Source: Prevotella sp. (GTDB lineage Bacteria > Bacteroidota > Bacteroidia > Bacteroidales > Bacteroidaceae). Taken from it: a DNA stretch of 41,592 nt. Positions within the stretch are counted from its first letter, which is position 1; each line of letters opens with the position of its first letter. A model generated the notes under the pieces. The model searched no databases and was not told where the DNA came from. It saw only the letters and a program-made list of their open reading frames with translations. Positions 1-7,386 of this stretch are shown here, one piece after another. The stretch lies in the NCBI GenBank assembly GCA_022732315.1, contig JAIJUV010000006.1, positions 1-41,592 on the forward strand, in the 5' to 3' direction. A program made the position numbers and the translations under genes.

Positions 1-1
1 C

Positions 2-136
2 GAGTTCACGCTCCGCACCATGGCGATAGTTTCCCTCCTCATCCCGTTCGTCCTCGCCTACATCGTCTTCGCCTGGCGCGCCATCGACCGCAAGCGCATC
101 ACGCAGGAAGAAATAGAGCAGGGAGAAGCGTATTAA
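2..136 (+). CDS. cydB: Cytochrome bd oxidase subunit II, C-terminal fragment
   Basis: Only the last 44 codons are in the window and the 5' part lies off the left edge. The fragment has one hydrophobic membrane helix (about residues 7-25 of the visible part) followed by a charged tail rich in Arg, Lys and Glu that ends in GEAY. The pattern TL-x2-M, then a Pro-containing helix, then W and a basic stretch (DRKRIT) matches the last helix of CydB, the partner of CydA in the cytoplasmic-membrane quinol oxidase bd. A Rho-independent terminator follows. The call rests on a short stretch, so another membrane protein with a similar last helix cannot be excluded. Confidence 0.7.
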   Translation, partial: EFTLRTMAIVSLLIPFVLAYIVFAWRAIDRKRITQEEIEQGEAY

Positions 137-174
137 AGCGTATTAAAATAAAGAACACAAACGCATATCAACCG

Positions 175-209
175 AATCCCGAAGCATTTTCCATGTTTCG
201 GGATTTTTT
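175..209 (+). terminator. Rho-independent terminator after cydB
   Basis: A 9-bp perfect stem (aatcccgaa at 175-183 with ttcgggatt at 197-205) runs into a T tract. It lies 39 bp after the cydB stop and before the pabB promoter. Confidence 0.85.
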
Positions 210-234
210 ATCACCAATCTTTTGTCACTAATCT

Positions 235-265
235 TTTGTCCATCCAAATAAAAGCTGTATCTTTG
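235..265 (+). promoter_or_regulatory. Bacteroidetes-type promoter of pabB
   Basis: TTTG at 235-238 and TATCTTTG at 258-265 are separated by 19 bp. The -7 box ends only 5 bp before the pabB ATG at 271, so the transcript would have almost no 5' leader. An imperfect direct repeat (tcaccaatcttttg / tcactaatcttttg, 211-238) overlaps the -33 element. Confidence 0.75.
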
Positions 266-270
266 CAGGC

Positions 271-1398
271 ATGAAACAGGAAATCATAGATAAAATCAAT
301 CAGCTGGCAAGCCAGGATGAGCCTTTTCTCTTTGTTATTAACTATCAGGGAGACAAGGCCTTCATCCGCTTGCTATCCGATATAAATCCCGAAGAATGCC
401 TCTTCGATTTTGAAGGAAGAGGAAACCTTTCTCATGCCAGGAAAGAGACTTGGAAGGAAGAGACTTCGGAGGAAGAGATTTGGAAGGAAGAGACTTTGAA
501 GGAAGAGATTTCGGAGACCACCTGGCAGATAGAACCCCCACTTTACGAAGATTACGAGCGAAGCTTCAACATTGTGAAGAGCAACATTATGGCGGGCAAC
601 AGCTATCTTACGAATCTCACCTGCAAAGTTCCCGTGAGCTGCAATCTCTCTTTAGAGGATATTTTTCATCGCGCAAAAGGGAAGTATAAACTGCTGCTCA
701 GAAGAAAGAGAAATCTCACCCCCTTCGTCTGCTTTTCGCCCGAAACCTTCGTCAGAATCAAGGGCGGAAGAATCTACTCCTATCCCATGAAGGGAACCCT
801 GGATGCATCACTCCCCAATGCCGAAAAACTGCTGATGGAAGACCGGAAAGAGGCGGCAGAACACGCCACCATCGTAGATCTGATAAGGAACGACCTGAGC
901 CGGGTGGCAGAAGATGTAAGGGTAGATAAATACCGTTACATCGACGTACTGCATACCAACAAGGGCAACATCCTGCAAACCAGTTCAGAAATCAGCGGTC
1001 GCCTGCCCGAAGATTACCCGCATCATCTGGGCGAAATCCTCGATGCCCAGCTCCCTGCCGGTTCCATCACGGGTGCCCCGAAAGATAAAACCATGCAGAT
1101 TATCCAAGAGGCAGAAGGCTACGACCGCGGCTTCTACACGGGCATCATGGGAATCTACGACCAGGGCGAACTCAATTCCGCCGTCATGATTCGATTCATC
1201 GAGGAAGAAACTTCGCCAGTTGATTTTGAAACAGATGGAGAAAAGAATTTCAAGGCAAAGGAAGGAAAGGCAAGCGAAGGAAAGGAGCCGAAGGCAAACC
1301 GAAAATTGTATTTCAAGGCAGGCGGCGGCATCACCTCGAAGAGCGATTGCCGGAAGGAATACGAGGAAGTGATTCAGAAAATCTATCTTCCGTTTTAA
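271..1398 (+). CDS. pabB: Aminodeoxychorismate synthase component I
   Basis: PabB converts chorismate and ammonia to 4-amino-4-deoxychorismate, the first dedicated step to p-aminobenzoate and folate. The 375-aa protein carries the chorismate-binding enzyme signatures: YPMKGT near residue 171, a TIVDLIRNDLSRVA block near 200-212, and GSITGAPK near 264. It ends with the usual AGGGI-TSKSD-x-EYEE motif. It is shorter than proteobacterial PabB because the N-terminal part is reduced. Two lysine/glutamate-rich inserts stand out: residues about 57-85 (repeats of KEET/WKEE/SEEE) and about 314-345 (KEGKASEGKEPK), both outside conserved motifs. pabC follows 46 bp downstream. No glutaminase subunit (pabA/trpG) is nearby, so one encoded elsewhere would be needed for glutamine use. 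Confidence 0.9.
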   Translation: MKQEIIDKINQLASQDEPFLFVINYQGDKAFIRLLSDINPEECLFDFEGRGNLSHARKETWKEETSEEEIWKEETLKEEISETTWQIEPPLYEDYERSFNIVKSNIMAGNSYLTNLTCKVPVSCNLSLEDIFHRAKGKYKLLLRRKRNLTPFVCFSPETFVRIKGGRIYSYPMKGTLDASLPNAEKLLMEDRKEAAEHATIVDLIRNDLSRVAEDVRVDKYRYIDVLHTNKGNILQTSSEISGRLPEDYPHHLGEILDAQLPAGSITGAPKDKTMQIIQEAEGYDRGFYTGIMGIYDQGELNSAVMIRFIEEETSPVDFETDGEKNFKAKEGKASEGKEPKANRKLYFKAGGGITSKSDCRKEYEEVIQKIYLPF

Positions 1399-1444
1399 AC
1401 TCGCCTTTCATTCCCCCAAAAAAATTACACGATTTAAAAAAAAT

Positions 1445-2065
1445 ATGAAACAGCAATTTGTAGAAACAATAAAAATCAAGAACGGCAAGGCCCTGGCCCT
1501 GCCCTATCATCAGGCAAGAATGGAGAGAACCATCCGCAGGTTCTTTCCATCCTTTCCATCCCTCGCATCTGAAGAAATAAAACTCTCATCCCTCATTTCC
1601 CCAAATGAGGAAATGAACCTTTACAAGGCACGAGTGGTTTATGGTGCCCAGGGCGTGGAAGCCATCGAATACGCCCCCTACAAGATGAAGGAGATTCATT
1701 CCCTCAAGGTGGTAGAGGATAACAATATCGACTACACCTACAAGAGCACCGACCGAAGTGCGCTCAACGCCCTGGTGGCGCAGAAGGGCGATTGCGATGA
1801 AATCATCATCGTAAAAAACGGCTTGATCACAGACACCTCCTTCACCAATCTCGCCCTCTTTGATGGCAACAACTGGCTCACCCCCAAGCATCCCCTGCTC
1901 CTGGGAACCAAGCGAGCCCAGCTTCTGGAAGCCGGCATCATCGAGGAAGCCGAGCTCACACTAGAAGACCTCAGAAAGGCGGAAAAAGTGAGCCTCTTCA
2001 ACGCCATGATAGATTTCGGAGAGCGGGAAATAACCAAGATTCTCCTACCGGATTCTGGTGAATAA
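1445..2065 (+). CDS. pabC: Aminotransferase class IV, probable aminodeoxychorismate lyase
   Basis: This 206-aa protein belongs to the fold-type IV PLP enzymes. The likely PLP lysine is K100 in YTYKSTDR. Downstream it has DEIIIVKNGLITDTSFTN and the substrate-side segment TPKHPLLLGTKR, the usual block order of the family, and it ends with a LFNAMIDFGE motif. Its position directly after pabB makes 4-amino-4-deoxychorismate lyase (releasing p-aminobenzoate and pyruvate) the best role. A short branched-chain or D-amino-acid aminotransferase is the alternative, but the size and neighbour argue against it. The start at 1445 lies after an A-rich stretch without a Shine-Dalgarno sequence, as is normal here. 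It is probably co-transcribed with pabB. Confidence 0.87.
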   Translation: MKQQFVETIKIKNGKALALPYHQARMERTIRRFFPSFPSLASEEIKLSSLISPNEEMNLYKARVVYGAQGVEAIEYAPYKMKEIHSLKVVEDNNIDYTYKSTDRSALNALVAQKGDCDEIIIVKNGLITDTSFTNLALFDGNNWLTPKHPLLLGTKRAQLLEAGIIEEAELTLEDLRKAEKVSLFNAMIDFGEREITKILLPDSGE

Positions 2066-2102
2066 CCCCATTAATTCATTAATTCAAAAGTCCCACAGAT
2101 TC

Positions 2103-2187
2103 CACAGATTTACACAGATTCATTCTTGCCATAATCGGGAGAAGGATTCCCCCAAATATCCAAACAAAAAATCTGTGTTAATCTGTG
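2103..2187. repeat. Inverted CACAGATT repeat, 18-bp arms
   Basis: The left arm cacagatttacacagatt (2103-2120) is complementary to the right arm (2170-2187) with one mismatch. The loop is 49 bp. Each arm is itself a doubled cacagatt unit. It may act as a terminator-like hairpin after pabC, although no T tract follows. A related unit occurs inside the primase-like gene at about 13750-13845. Confidence 0.7.
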
Positions 2188-2224
2188 AAATCGTAGCGTT
2201 TCCCGTACCCAGCATCGTAATTTG

Positions 2225-2296
2225 ATTCGCAATCTTATTCGTTGTCTTATCCATTGTCTTATTCGTTGTCTTATCCGTAATCTTATTCATTATCTC
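2225..2296. repeat. 12-bp tandem repeat, six units
   Basis: Six imperfect 12-bp units of the type attcgttgtctt run without a gap. An open reading frame through the array (2222-2413) encodes only a repetitive I/L/R/C/H peptide and is not a credible gene. The rest of 2066-2443 holds the CACAGATT hairpin and the promoter of the next gene. Confidence 0.75.
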
Positions 2297-2395
2297 GTTA
2301 TTTCTCGTTATGATTCATATTTCGTCATCTATTTGATACCCGTCCGCAAAACTACTCATTTTTTTGATAAACCACCAAGAAAAAGCCCCAAAATC

Positions 2396-2427
2396 TTTGC
2401 GTATTCCAAATAATAATCTTAACTTTG
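2396..2427 (+). promoter_or_regulatory. Promoter of the AAA-ATPase_like gene
   Basis: TTTG at 2396-2399 and TAACTTTG at 2420-2427 are 20 bp apart, fitting the Bacteroidetes consensus. The start codon follows at 2444. Confidence 0.7.
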
Positions 2428-2443
2428 CGGCATCAAACAAAAA

Positions 2444-3757
2444 ATGGTTTCGATTATGGCAAAAATAGAAAGAATAGAAAGACAAAAGCGAATCTATCGC
2501 AAACGCATCCCTTACGGAATGCAGAACTTTGAAGATGTAATGGAAAGAGATTGTTACTATGTTGACAAGACCCCATTCATTGAGAAAATAGAAGAATCTA
2601 ACATGTATTTCTTCTTCATTCGCCCTCGCCGATTTGGCAAGAGCCTTACCCTCTCCATGCTCGAAAACTATTACGACATCAACAAGAAGGATAAGTTCGA
2701 GAGCCTCTTCGGCAAACTTTACATCGGAGAAAATCCTACCCCCGAACGCAACAGCTACCTCATCCTGCATCTAAACTTTGCCATGATTTCATCAGGATTG
2801 GATAATTACAAGAAGGGACTTGATGCCCACTGCTACAACAAGTTCAATTCCTTCTGCAACAGATACGCCAACCTTTTGCCACCAGGCATAAAGCAAGAGA
2901 TGAACCAGAAGGAAGACGCCGTTGCCCAATTGGGATTTCTATGCGACAAATGTGCTGAAACAGGCTTGAAGATTTATCTCCTCATCGACGAGTACGACCA
3001 TTTAACTAATCAGATTCTTGCCCACAAGGAACATGAAGGACAACACCAAGAGCAGACTCTTGGCGAAGAACACTTGCGCCATTTTTTCAATAATATCAAG
3101 GGTGCCGCAGCAAGTTCTATAGCAAGAGTTTTCATTACAGGAGTAACCCCTGTAACCATGTACGATTTAGCCAATGGTTTCAACATCAGTACCAACTATT
3201 CCCTGGCTCCGGAGTTCAACGAGATGGTGGGATTCACCGAGGAGGAAGTGCGTGAAATGCTGTCTTATTACGCCAGCGTGCTGCCATTCCGCCATAGCGT
3301 GGACGAGCTGATAGAAGTGATGAAGCCATGGTATGGCAATTATTGTTTTGATAATTCAGAATGCGGAATGGCTACCATCTATAACCCCACAATGGTACTC
3401 AACTTTGTGGAAAATTACATTCAAAGCAATTACGAGATTCCAAAGAAACCATGTGAAGTAATCCCAAGTACAGACGAAGTAATCTCAAGTACAGACCATG
3501 AGATTGTTCGCCAGCTCATCCGCTACGCCAAGGAGTTTGCCCACGATTCCAGCATCATAGAAGATATAATGACCAAGGGATTCGCCTTAGGGTATCTATT
3601 GGATATTTTCCCAGCCACCAGTATCAACACCCCCGATGGTATTCTCAGTTTACTCTTCAATTTAGGTATGGTTACGATAGACGGAACCTACCAGAGCTAC
3701 ACCCGATTTGTGATTACTAATGAGGCGGTGCGCAAGCAGATGCAGACCTTAATTTAA
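2444..3757 (+). CDS. AAA-ATPase_like protein (PF09820 type) without the C-terminal nuclease domain
   Basis: The N-terminal region has the AAA-ATPase_like hallmarks: YGMQNFEDV and YYVDKTPFI, Walker A RPRRFGKS at residues 60-67, Walker B LLIDEYD around D182, and a later GVTPVTM block. In most members of this large Bacteroidetes family the ATPase part is followed by a PD-(D/E)XK nuclease-like domain (PF08011), giving about 520-580 aa. Here translation stops at residue 437, just after the NEAVRKQ helix that normally precedes that domain, and I see no nuclease remnant in the following 166 bp. The family function is not established. ATG at 2456 (MAKIERIE) is an alternative start. The gene opens the defence-like block. 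Confidence 0.8.
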   Translation: MVSIMAKIERIERQKRIYRKRIPYGMQNFEDVMERDCYYVDKTPFIEKIEESNMYFFFIRPRRFGKSLTLSMLENYYDINKKDKFESLFGKLYIGENPTPERNSYLILHLNFAMISSGLDNYKKGLDAHCYNKFNSFCNRYANLLPPGIKQEMNQKEDAVAQLGFLCDKCAETGLKIYLLIDEYDHLTNQILAHKEHEGQHQEQTLGEEHLRHFFNNIKGAAASSIARVFITGVTPVTMYDLANGFNISTNYSLAPEFNEMVGFTEEEVREMLSYYASVLPFRHSVDELIEVMKPWYGNYCFDNSECGMATIYNPTMVLNFVENYIQSNYEIPKKPCEVIPSTDEVISSTDHEIVRQLIRYAKEFAHDSSIIEDIMTKGFALGYLLDIFPATSINTPDGILSLLFNLGMVTIDGTYQSYTRFVITNEAVRKQMQTLI

Positions 3758-3853
3758 TTAATGAGATAAATACGCCTGCCAAAAAATCAGGATTTTTCTA
3801 AAGATTAGAGTTAAAGATCGTGATCAGACTCCAAGTTTTCTGAAAAGTTTTAG

Positions 3854-3919
3854 TATCTTTGCAGATTGACTTCGGTCAACATGCGTAAGGAACGCATGAA
3901 AGGTAAATTAAAAAACTTA
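3854..3919 (+). promoter_or_regulatory. Promoter and hairpin leader of the restriction-modification operon
   Basis: A TATCTTTG -7 box lies at 3854-3861; no clear -33 element is seen. The leader contains the perfect inverted repeat catgcgt / acgcatg (3890-3908). Two GATC sites sit just upstream at 3816-3819 and 3822-3825. GATC is the expected recognition sequence of the enzyme encoded downstream. Confidence 0.6.
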
Positions 3920-3923
3920 GCTG

Positions 3924-5459
3924 ATGGCAGTAACTGAAGATAGAAAATTTACGAAAGAACAAGTCTATACCCTTCTTGAAGGAGCAAAGGGCAAGACTCT
4001 AGGTGAGGTTGACAAATCCCACCAGTTTGCTCGTACCTTAGAAAGTAAAAAGATTACAGGTATCGCTGGAGACGTAATAGAACAATCTGTTTTCGGTTAT
4101 AAGAAAGACAGCAAACAGGAATGTGATATTGAGATTGATGGTGTTCTTACGGAAGTTAAGACCACCGGAGTTCGTGTACCCAAGAGAGACCTGAAGAATG
4201 TAAGCGGAAAAAAAGGAGAAGCTTATAATGTTTACCTAGGTGCAAAGGAAGGTATCAGTATTACACATGTTACCTTTGAGCCTCCGATACAGACAGACTT
4301 CAACACCTCTCATTTTTGGGAAAAATCAGAACGGCTTTTAATTATATTCTATGAATATAAATCATACGAAGTTGTGCCTGCTTCCGGCTATGCCAAGTTC
4401 CCTATTGTCGACTACTGCTACAATTCTTTCTCGCAAGAAGAAAAAGATAAATTACGAAACGACTGGGAGATTGTCAGCAATCACCTGCAACAGGTTTATC
4501 ATGATTATCTTGATGAAGAAAAGCGTAATGAACAGTTGGTTGGTTTTACTCACCTTCTTCGTCCCAACCTCTTACTGATAGAATTAGTACCAGGATTCAA
4601 GCGCAAAGCAACAGGCTCTTACCAGAAACCCCGATACAGATTGAAACAGACTTTTGTTGATTACATCGTGCGGGGACATTTTGATAAAAGCAGGGCAAAG
4701 AACGAAATAGTATTGAAAGAATCGTTTTCCAGTTTCGCCCAGTTAGATGCTCGCTGTCATGCACTTACATTAATGTATAAGGGTAAGACTCTGCCTGAGC
4801 TAAGAGAAATGCTTGGAATTGATGCTAAAGTCAAGGATATTTCAGCTAAATGCGTTATCCGCATGTTCGGAACCGATTGCAATAGGTTAAATCAGATTTC
4901 TGACTTCCAAAAAGCCGGTATCATAGCAAAGACCATCACGATTACACCCCAAGGTGGAAGAACAGAGGACATGAAGCTCAAGCACATCGACTTTGAGGAA
5001 TGGGCAGATAGAGATGCAGACTTTGAAGATTCAGATGTGTACGATTACTTCTGCGAGCACAGCTTCCTCTGCCCTATCTTCTGTGAGCATGATAGTAACG
5101 ACCCTAGCAAAACCGTTTTTGAAGGTTTTAAACGCTTTGCATTTGATGAAGAATTCATCGAGAATGAAGTTCGGCGTACCTGGGAGGATTCCAGAAATCT
5201 GATTCATAGGAATGAGTTGGAATGGGAATACGTTTATGACAAAAAGGGTAATAAACGTATGAACAATAGCGGTTCCTATATGGGAGCGCCAAACTTTCCA
5301 AAGAGCTCCGAATACAAAGTATTCTTCCGAGGAGGTGCAGATGTCTCGACAGAGAAAACAAGAACAGAAAGCGTGAACGGCATCAGAATGCTTCCGCAGT
5401 TTTTCTGGCTCAAGGGTTCATATATTGCTAAAAAATTACAAGAAATTCCATACATATAA
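3924..5459 (+). CDS. Sau3AI/MutH-family type II restriction endonuclease
   Basis: The 511-aa protein resembles Sau3AI, which cleaves GATC and carries two MutH-like domains. In the first domain GIAGDVIE (residues 46-53) matches the MutH G-x2-G-x2-IE helix. The cluster DIEIDGVLTEVK (68-79) supplies acidic residues plus E77-x-K79 of the PD-(D/E)XK-type active site. The second half (about residue 230 onward: KPRYRLKQTFVDYIV, then AQLDARCHALTLMYKGKTL) fits the catalytically inactive MutH-like domain of Sau3AI. The cognate methyltransferase starts 2 bp after the stop, an endonuclease-first arrangement. GATC specificity is inferred from the family. Confidence 0.85.
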   Translation: MAVTEDRKFTKEQVYTLLEGAKGKTLGEVDKSHQFARTLESKKITGIAGDVIEQSVFGYKKDSKQECDIEIDGVLTEVKTTGVRVPKRDLKNVSGKKGEAYNVYLGAKEGISITHVTFEPPIQTDFNTSHFWEKSERLLIIFYEYKSYEVVPASGYAKFPIVDYCYNSFSQEEKDKLRNDWEIVSNHLQQVYHDYLDEEKRNEQLVGFTHLLRPNLLLIELVPGFKRKATGSYQKPRYRLKQTFVDYIVRGHFDKSRAKNEIVLKESFSSFAQLDARCHALTLMYKGKTLPELREMLGIDAKVKDISAKCVIRMFGTDCNRLNQISDFQKAGIIAKTITITPQGGRTEDMKLKHIDFEEWADRDADFEDSDVYDYFCEHSFLCPIFCEHDSNDPSKTVFEGFKRFAFDEEFIENEVRRTWEDSRNLIHRNELEWEYVYDKKGNKRMNNSGSYMGAPNFPKSSEYKVFFRGGADVSTEKTRTESVNGIRMLPQFFWLKGSYIAKKLQEIPYI

Positions 5460-5461
5460 AT

Positions 5462-7192
5462 ATGTCTAAAAATACAATAAAGGTAGTAGAGCTTTTCGCC
5501 GGTGTAGGAGGCTTCCGCATTGGCCTAGAAGGAGCATCTGATGCTTATGAAACCATTTGGAACGACCAGTGGGAACCATCAACAAAGCATCAGGATGCAT
5601 CACTCGTTTACAGAGCAAGATTTGGAGACAAAGGTCATTGTAACAAGGATATCAATTTGGTCCCTACAAATGATATTCCTGATCACGACCTGCTGGTTGG
5701 AGGTTTCCCATGTCAGGATTATTCAGTAGCATCAACTCTCAGCCGCTCTGGCGGAATTGAGGGAAAGAAGGGTGTGCTTTGGTGGCAGATTTATCGCATA
5801 CTCAACGAAAAGGGAGATAATCGCCCAAATTACATCTTCTTTGAAAACGTTGACCGCTTGCTCGGCTCGCCGGCCAAGCAACGTGGCCGTGACTTTGCCA
5901 TCATCCTTGCTTCATTAGCTGATTTAGGCTATACTGTGGAATGGCGAGTAATCAACGCTGCAGAATACGGAATGCCTCAGCGTCGCCGCCGTACCTACAT
6001 TGTTGGTTATCGTGAGGAATCTCATGTTTCAAAACAGGTACAAGAGTTGAAAGATTGGGTGCTTTATGAAGGAGTGCTGGCAAAGGCTTTTCCTTTTAAG
6101 CCAAAAGACAAAACCATCTCTGAATTCGAGATAGAAGGAACTATTAAGGAGGTTTCTGATAATTTCAACAAAGACGGCAAGGAGAGTCCATTTGGAAATG
6201 CCGGCATCATGCGCAGCCGCAGCGTATATTCGGTTGATGCAGAAGCAGTTTACGAGGGCCCGAAGATGACACTTGGTGGCAACATTGTTGACGAGTCGCT
6301 GGTTCCTGAGGAGTTCTTCATCCCAGAAGAGGAAGTAGCCAGATGGGAATATGAAAAGGGTGCAAAGAAAATTGAACGTACCACCAAAGAGGGTTTCAAA
6401 TACCATTTCTCAGAGGGTGGAATGGCCTTTCCGGATTCCCTGGATAAGCCATCACGCACCATTATCACCGGCGAGGGAGGTGCTGCAGCATCACGCTTCA
6501 AGCATGTTATCAAGACACCATCTGGCCGCTATCGTCGCCTGATACCTATTGAGCTGGAACGTCTGAACATGTTCCCTGACAACCACACCTTGCACCCAGA
6601 TGTTACGGATGGCCGCAGAGCCTTCCTGATGGGAAATGCTTTGGTGTGCGGAATCGTACAGCAGATTGGCAAGAGTCTTTACCGTTTCATCTATGAGAAG
6701 GAGCCAGTTTCCACACATCCGATAGATGTTAAGCGTGACCCTCAGCCCAAGCTGAATCTTGACTTATTCTCTGATTCGAAGTCTGAGTTGAAAATAAATA
6801 AGCCAAAGAAGAGCTACACCTTGGACATGAACAAGAGTCTGTTAGTAGGCTTTGTCAAGGAAGATAATACTGATTATTTCCTGGATGGTGGTCAGACAAA
6901 GATTTACTATACCGGTAAGACCAAGTCTTTTCCATCAACCGTGGCGCTGAATAAGCTCTACTATTTCATGCCTTACATCAAAGGCAAGGGTGTCAAGGAT
7001 TTGTATCTCATCCGCATAGCCCGCATAGGCAGCAAGGCAGAGATTCATCCCGAGTCAGACGACAAAGACCCACGCCTTGTGTTTGAGCTGGAATATCTAG
7101 AGAGCTTGCCAAACTACATGATGCTGAAGCCTAACATCTTCAACACCTATAGAAACACTGTCCTTGGAAGAGTGATGGGGGATAAAGGATAA
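5462..7192 (+). CDS. DNA cytosine-5 methyltransferase, Sau3AI-type partner, with C-terminal extension
   Basis: This modification enzyme transfers a methyl group from S-adenosylmethionine to cytosine C5, protecting host sites from the endonuclease just upstream. Motif I is VVELFAGVGGF (residues 8-18). Motif IV is GGFPCQDYS with catalytic C84. ENVDRLL (VI), QRRRR (VIII) and GNALVCGIV (X, near 395) follow in order. The methyltransferase core ends near residue 410, the usual length of the family. About 165 further residues (412-576) form an alpha/beta segment I do not recognise, with a DLYLIRIARIGSKAEI strand pattern. It could be an added recognition or PUA-like module; that is a guess. The gene is certainly in one operon with the endonuclease. 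Confidence 0.9.
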   Translation: MSKNTIKVVELFAGVGGFRIGLEGASDAYETIWNDQWEPSTKHQDASLVYRARFGDKGHCNKDINLVPTNDIPDHDLLVGGFPCQDYSVASTLSRSGGIEGKKGVLWWQIYRILNEKGDNRPNYIFFENVDRLLGSPAKQRGRDFAIILASLADLGYTVEWRVINAAEYGMPQRRRRTYIVGYREESHVSKQVQELKDWVLYEGVLAKAFPFKPKDKTISEFEIEGTIKEVSDNFNKDGKESPFGNAGIMRSRSVYSVDAEAVYEGPKMTLGGNIVDESLVPEEFFIPEEEVARWEYEKGAKKIERTTKEGFKYHFSEGGMAFPDSLDKPSRTIITGEGGAAASRFKHVIKTPSGRYRRLIPIELERLNMFPDNHTLHPDVTDGRRAFLMGNALVCGIVQQIGKSLYRFIYEKEPVSTHPIDVKRDPQPKLNLDLFSDSKSELKINKPKKSYTLDMNKSLLVGFVKEDNTDYFLDGGQTKIYYTGKTKSFPSTVALNKLYYFMPYIKGKGVKDLYLIRIARIGSKAEIHPESDDKDPRLVFELEYLESLPNYMMLKPNIFNTYRNTVLGRVMGDKG

Positions 7193-7331
7193 TACTATCC
7201 CCCATCCTTCTTCAAGGAGCGAACATACCAATACTATTGTATGAAAAACCTCTTTAAAATAGGAAAAAATACGGAAAATACAGCTTTTAATATTAAATAA
7301 CGTGAATTTTTCACGAAAACCGAATTTTAAT

Positions 7332-7362
7332 TTTGCGCTTCTGCTTTTTTATCGTATATTTG
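7332..7362 (+). promoter_or_regulatory. Promoter of the ATPase/RloB operon
   Basis: TTTG at 7332-7335, a 19-bp spacer and TATATTTG at 7355-7362 match the Bacteroidetes consensus exactly. Its position excludes translation from the in-frame upstream codon at 7333 and supports the ATG at 7387. Confidence 0.85.
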
Positions 7363-7386
7363 CACCAAAATAAAAAAAGAATAGCT

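Noticed and set aside
2222..2413. 63-codon frame of repeated I-R-N-L-I units
   Set aside because: It is the translation of a 12-bp tandem repeat and overlaps the promoter of the next gene.
3924..5459. Restriction gene as host mismatch-repair MutH
   Set aside because: The length (511 aa, two domains) and the adjacent C5-methyltransferase fit Sau3AI, not the ~230-aa MutH; a Dam partner is absent.
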